From positions 1 to 64,000 of IMG/VR virus record IMGVR_UViG_3300033233_000034: a stretch of DNA of 64,000 nt, one strand, 5' to 3'. The position numbers were made by a program, and so were the translations under genes. The stretch is from a virus. This document shows positions 60,730 to 64,000 of this stretch, piece by piece (position 1 is the first letter of the stretch; the number at the start of each line of letters is the position of its first letter). Under the pieces are notes generated by a model, which saw nothing but the letters and a program-made list of their open reading frames with translations, had not been told where the DNA came from and searched no databases.

Positions 60730-61626
60730 TTAGTAAGAACCTGTTTGATAAGGAACCATGTCTTTGTTAAACCAATCCTGATACTCTTCGTTCCAAGTAT
60801 ATGTTCGACCCATGTAATCCTTTTTAGGTTTATGTAGGATTTCTTCTTTTTGTTTATCAAAATCTATAACTCTTTTCATACCCTTTGCATCATTCATCCA
60901 TTTGTAACCGTTTAACCAAGAGGAGGGATTTGCTATATATTGGGGATCTTTCCATTGTTCGGAATCTATATGTTCTGATAAGGCTAATCTAATATCTCGC
61001 CATAATGGTTTGTCTTTTTTATTGCATAGTTTAATCCAAGCTGACTTGGCAGTACCTTTATTTACTTTTTTAGGATACCTTTGCCAAAATTTATCAAATA
61101 AGTCTATGGTAATATATCCGTTTACATGATTATTAATTAATGAAGAAATAGGTGATGTAGCTATATCTAAATCTATTATATTAGTCTTATTATATATAGT
61201 ATTAATATTATTATTAGCCTCTATTATTGTTTTAATAGGGGGATTCGATTTATTTAATACCCCTTTGTTTAGTTTTTTGTACCTTTCTTTTATCATAGAA
61301 TCATAAATCATAGGGTATTTTGGATTTACAAAAATATGTCTAACATCAAAATTAAATTTATTTTTTTGAGTAATAACTGTAATGTATTTAAGTTTTAAAA
61401 GGTTACTTACGCTATTTGTTATTGTTTGATTTTTAACTTCTAATTTTTCAGCTAACCAAGCATTAGAAGCAAAACAACCATCTTCTGACGCAGATAAAAT
61501 TTTAATAAATCCAAAAAGTATTTTTTCAGTATTTGTTAATTCAGGATTAAATAATACCTCTGCGGGAATGTATATTCCGGGCAAACCCCATTCCTGTTTT
61601 TTATTAATTATTCTACTATTATCCAT
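60730..61626 (-). CDS. Replication initiator-like protein
   Basis: 298 aa. An N-terminal winged-helix region: IFGFIKILSAS-like segment around residue 35-55, AWLAEKLEVKNQTITNSVSN near 65-85. A middle disordered stretch follows, then a C-terminal domain with FDKFWQRYPKKVNKGTAKSA (about 180-200), typical of phage replisome organisers of the DnaD/lambda O kind. It overlaps the small upstream gene by 19 bases. It likely recruits the helicase at the origin. The mechanism is inferred. Confidence 0.75.
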   Translation of the reverse strand: MDNSRIINKKQEWGLPGIYIPAEVLFNPELTNTEKILFGFIKILSASEDGCFASNAWLAEKLEVKNQTITNSVSNLLKLKYITVITQKNKFNFDVRHIFVNPKYPMIYDSMIKERYKKLNKGVLNKSNPPIKTIIEANNNINTIYNKTNIIDLDIATSPISSLINNHVNGYITIDLFDKFWQRYPKKVNKGTAKSAWIKLCNKKDKPLWRDIRLALSEHIDSEQWKDPQYIANPSSWLNGYKWMNDAKGMKRVIDFDKQKEEILHKPKKDYMGRTYTWNEEYQDWFNKDMVPYQTGSY

Positions 61627-61913
61627 GATTCTAAGGGTTTTAATATTTTAAAAAAATAAGGGTTTAATGTTTTATTTGGGAAATATTGAACGTATCCTTT
61701 ATCTATTAATTCATTTAAACCATTTTCCCATATAGAATCTATTTCTTTTTCACTACTAAAAAATAGTAAATGAGCATCAGAAATATTAATTTCCATATCA
61801 AGAGCATTTTGTATAAATAAATAAATACCTCTTGCTTTATAAGAAATTTTAGGATTTTCATTATGCCGAACACCATGTTTAGGTATTTTTTCTTTGCTTT
61901 TAATTCTTTCCAT
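61608..61913 (-). CDS. Small winged-helix-like protein, 101 aa
   Basis: MERIKSKEKIPKHGVRHNEN, then KARGIYLFIQNALDMEINIS and IWENGLNELIDKGYVQYFPN, a pattern of a short wHTH. It precedes the initiator gene and carries the MERIK start. Perhaps a replication-initiation accessory. Confidence 0.6.
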   Translation of the reverse strand: MERIKSKEKIPKHGVRHNENPKISYKARGIYLFIQNALDMEINISDAHLLFFSSEKEIDSIWENGLNELIDKGYVQYFPNKTLNPYFFKILKPLESWIIVE

Positions 61914-61932
61914 AACAAAATAGTATTAAAAA

Positions 61933-62046
61933 TTAAATGCCCCTGAACAAAAGAAACCCCAACAAAATAGCCTCTACTCTATTAAGCTGGGGAAGTCTTT
62001 TGCCAAGGGCAAAAATATAAGAACTTTGTAAATTGTTACTTTTCAT
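61933..62046 (-). CDS. Possible leader peptide, 37 aa
   Basis: ATG 62046 opens a 37-codon frame (MKSNNLQSSYIFALGKRLPQ, then LNRVEAILLGFLLFRGI) in a spacer upstream of the initiator genes. Much of it is overlapped by a long imperfect hairpin. It could be a leader controlling the downstream genes, or chance. Confidence 0.35.
   Translation of the reverse strand: MKSNNLQSSYIFALGKRLPQLNRVEAILLGFLLFRGI
61938..62011. promoter_or_regulatory. Four-stem imperfect hairpin before initiator genes
   Basis: Nested arms: TGCCC/GGGCA (61938-61942 and 62007-62011), CAAAAG/CTTTTG (61948-61953 and 61997-62002), CCCCA/TGGGG (61957-61961 and 61988-61992) and ATAG/CTAT (61967-61970 and 61979-61982), separated by internal loops, with an 8-base terminal loop. 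All four stems are perfect. Such an ordered structure by chance is unlikely; a 5' leader of the downstream minus-strand genes is plausible. Confidence 0.6.
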
Positions 62047-62157
62047 TTTGTAGAGGATTTAAAATCAGAAAGTAAAGATAAATATAATAATTTAGACTAA
62101 AAAATACAAACCAATTTATTTTTAATAAATTTTATAAATCGCTGAGAATCAGGTTAT

Positions 62158-62463
62158 TTAATTTTTTTTAACTCGGGTCATTTCTTGTACAGGTTTAACC
62201 CTTGTCATTTGTACAGGTTCTACATAAGGTTTCCACCCCCAAAACCGTACAAACACAGGTTCAGTCAATCCATCTACCCAAACCCCCATATCTCCATTTC
62301 TACGGCTTTGTCGGTTTGGCCTATCAACTATACTATGTATGCTACCGGGTACTATTTCTTTAGCATCTCGTTTGTAAATATCATCATAGCATGATGCTAA
62401 TACTATACGAATTAGCTTACCATATTGTATATGGGTAGTTTTATCAATCGGCTGGGATTTCAT
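62158..62463 (-). CDS. Hypothetical protein, 101 aa
   Basis: Basic, with HSIVDRPNRQSRRNGDMGVW and a repeat near the end (MTRVKPVQEMTRVKKN). It overlaps the 60-aa gene upstream by 20 bases. No known domain. Confidence 0.6.
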   Translation of the reverse strand: MKSQPIDKTTHIQYGKLIRIVLASCYDDIYKRDAKEIVPGSIHSIVDRPNRQSRRNGDMGVWVDGLTEPVFVRFWGWKPYVEPVQMTRVKPVQEMTRVKKN

Positions 62464-62626
62464 CTTGTAGTATAAAAATTAATTTCCTACTTAAACAATC
62501 ATTTGGTAATTTGGAACATAAAATAGCATCAAATTCTGCCACGCACCCTTTACATCGACAAGGAATATCTTGTAGGGCATCAGTAAAAGTATAAGTTTTA
62601 CCTTCTATTACAAATAAATGTTTCAT
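62444..62626 (-). CDS. Small Cys-rich protein, 60 aa
   Basis: Cysteines in PCRCKGCVAEFDAILCSK suggest metal binding (CxCxxC... C). Starts MKHLFVIEGKTYTFTDALQD. Overlaps both neighbours. Unknown function. Confidence 0.55.
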   Translation of the reverse strand: MKHLFVIEGKTYTFTDALQDIPCRCKGCVAEFDAILCSKLPNDCLSRKLIFILQDEIPAD

Positions 62627-62784
62627 TTTTTACACATATTTTTTAAAAATTCAAATAAATCCATCATAATCATAATTATTATTAAAATAGCTAAAAAAGC
62701 TGTTATTTCTTTATTAGAAGAAGGTTGATTGGGATATATAGCATTTGCTATAAATAATCCTGCAAAAATAATAGCTGTTCTCAT
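62623..62784 (-). CDS. Two-span membrane protein, 53 aa
   Basis: MRTAIIFAGLFIANAIYPNQ (first hydrophobic stretch), then AFLAILIIIMIMMDLFEFLK (second). Starts in the stop of the upstream gene. Role unknown. Confidence 0.5.
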   Translation of the reverse strand: MRTAIIFAGLFIANAIYPNQPSSNKEITAFLAILIIIMIMMDLFEFLKNMCKK

Positions 62785-63008
62785 AATTTTACAATATTAA
62801 GTACTTTACCACAACGCATACAAATACCTTTTCTATCGAGTAAATGTCCATACTTACACCAGCACCAGAATTTAAAGAAACGACTTTTTTGTGCTGAAAC
62901 TTGAGGGTCAACTTCAGGTTCCATTTCAGAAATTACAAATATTTTATGTAATTCCATTAATTCTTTTAATTTATCTTCCCATTCAGAATTGTCAAATATA
63001 CTTTTCAT
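62781..63008 (-). CDS. Small zinc-finger-like protein, 75 aa
   Basis: The C-terminal third has four cysteines: CWC-x-x and GICMRCGKV, so a C-x-C...C-x2-C site is likely. The N-terminal region is helical and acidic. It lies eight bases after the primase stop. It may assist primase or be regulatory. Confidence 0.6.
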   Translation of the reverse strand: MKSIFDNSEWEDKLKELMELHKIFVISEMEPEVDPQVSAQKSRFFKFWCWCKYGHLLDRKGICMRCGKVLNIVKL

Positions 63009-63016
63009 AACTTTTA

Positions 63017-63934
63017 TTATTTAGATTTCATTAAATCATCTACAAACCAATTGGCTTGTTCTTGAGTCATATCACCGGGATCATTAGCCCCACCAGTCCA
63101 AGTAGCTAATTTAGCATCAACCCCATGAAAACGCAAATCTCCTCGTAGGTTGGTTGCTTGTTGTAAAGCTTGGGATTCACCTGAGTCGTAGCAAATCCAT
63201 ATCTTTTTAAACGTTCGTGCCATAACTCTAACTTGCTTTGGTGTATATTTAATTCCGCTTGTCGCAAAACTATTGATCCCAAACCGCCAGACGTCAGTTG
63301 GTCCTTCGACACATATACCAGTTTTCCCCCACGCTTCTTGTTTCCCATACAAAATTTCTTTATGAGGGATTAACTCCCGATCTTTTGGACAAGCCATATA
63401 TTTGTTAGGGCTTTTCCCTGTTATATCACGACTATCAAACGATACTTGCTGTGAATCCCAATGAAAAGGAATCATTAAGCGGTGTTTATAATCTATTCCA
63501 TCTAATAAGGAACTTGGTCCAGTACCAAGAATCCCCCATTCCCTTTCCATCTTATCAGGATCAAATCCTCTTTTAAGTAGGTACTTTCGATGGTTTTCCC
63601 CCATAGGCATTACTCCTGATGGGAATTGATGTATTTTAGATTGTCGTTCTATAATTGGTAGAGGTCGGGAAAGTAGTAATCCATATCGTTTTATAATTTG
63701 TTCTACTTTCTTATAATCACGTTCACCAATCAGACGGGAAATAGTAGGAACGGTGTGATGCCCCCCACAACGCCAACATACAAAGAAATCTCCATCAAAC
63801 TTATAGCCCAAATGTAGTCCTGGATTACCTTCACAAAAGGGGCAAGCAGTATGAACCCAGCCGGGATGGGTGTGTTTGTGTCTTTCTGTTCTATAATCAA
63901 TGGAGTAGTCATTATAGAGTTGTAGGATATCCAT
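63017..63934 (-). CDS. DNA primase with zinc finger and TOPRIM
   Basis: 305 aa. N-terminal zinc site (CPFC 31-34 and CWRCG 53-57) of the DnaG/gp4 kind, followed by a linker (LLKRGFDPDKMEREWGILG) and a TOPRIM fold with ICVEGPTDVWRFG (about 206-218) and IWICYDSGES (about 240-249). Makes RNA primers for lagging-strand synthesis with the separate helicase. It starts in an overlap (TAATG) with the upstream partial gene. Confidence 0.92.
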   Translation of the reverse strand: MDILQLYNDYSIDYRTERHKHTHPGWVHTACPFCEGNPGLHLGYKFDGDFFVCWRCGGHHTVPTISRLIGERDYKKVEQIIKRYGLLLSRPLPIIERQSKIHQFPSGVMPMGENHRKYLLKRGFDPDKMEREWGILGTGPSSLLDGIDYKHRLMIPFHWDSQQVSFDSRDITGKSPNKYMACPKDRELIPHKEILYGKQEAWGKTGICVEGPTDVWRFGINSFATSGIKYTPKQVRVMARTFKKIWICYDSGESQALQQATNLRGDLRFHGVDAKLATWTGGANDPGDMTQEQANWFVDDLMKSK

Positions 63935-64000
63935 TATTTAACTTCTGATTGTTTACAATATAAAACATCACCTACAATATAATCCCCATTAGGTTTCCCA
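63934..64000 (-). CDS. Partial CDS at right edge, C-terminus only
   Basis: The minus strand from the edge reads an open frame (GKPNGDYIVGDVLYCKQSEV, then K and TAA at 63934-63936). About 21 residues are visible. The stop overlaps the primase start by one base. Too short to name. Confidence 0.45.
   Translation of the reverse strand, partial: GKPNGDYIVGDVLYCKQSEVK

Noticed and set aside
1-64000. Genome-wide amber (TAG) recoding
   Set aside because: TAG is used as a stop at 23917, 49352 and 58538. Only one small frame has an internal TAG.
1-64000. Temperate features: integrase, repressor, attachment site
   Set aside because: None found in the window. Absence is not proof, since the genome continues beyond both ends.

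Overview
The window is most of the genome of a tailed double-stranded DNA phage with a long, non-contractile tail (siphovirus type). It has terminase, portal, HK97-type capsid, tail tube, a frameshifted tail chaperone and a tape measure, but no tail sheath. The host is probably a member of the Bacteroidota. Evidence: AT-rich DNA, FnIII-like repeats of the 'GVCWSTSPNPT' type, a Lcl/DUF1566-like tail domain, signal peptides ending in Gly-Gln or Ala-Gln, and mostly weak Shine-Dalgarno sites. Both ends cut through genes (a SNF2-like helicase at the left, an unknown ORF at the right), so the molecule is longer than 64 kb. I saw no integrase, repressor, tRNA, reverse transcriptase or CRISPR array.

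Layout: (1) 1-5.7 kb, leftward: helicase, RadC and many small proteins, several with a shared AAAACTTACA-type sequence just before the start codon. (2) 5.7-6.65 kb: a non-coding divergent region with tandem repeats and inverted repeats, a candidate origin or control region. (3) 6.65-39.9 kb, rightward late operon: terminase, portal, MuF protein, protease/scaffold, decoration protein and major capsid; then a 6.5-kb block of glycosyltransferase, methyltransferase and sulfotransferase genes; then head-tail connectors, tail tube, chaperone with a -1 frameshift, tape measure, tail hub, fibres, and a lysis-like group with an M15 peptidase. It ends at a terminator near 39.94 kb. (4) 40-64 kb, leftward: replication, recombination and nucleotide metabolism. 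This includes SbcD lying between the two halves of a split Rad50/SbcC, a RuvC-like resolvase, a RecA-like recombinase with a GIY-YIG endonuclease gene beside it, SSB, a UvsY-like mediator, clamp loader, a split family A polymerase (polymerase gene plus a separate UDG-like/3'-5' exonuclease gene), ThyX, sliding clamp, C5 DNA methyltransferase, a DnaB/RepA-like helicase, initiator-like proteins and primase.

How it works together: the phage carries most of its own replisome (primase, helicase, clamp, loader, polymerase, SSB) and a recombination system (RecA-like, UvsY-like, SbcCD-like, RuvC-like). The most unusual region is the sugar-modification block embedded between the capsid and connector genes. 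By position it is the best candidate for a virion-decoration system. The second unusual trait is a run of tail and lysis genes whose products begin with apparent Sec signal peptides.
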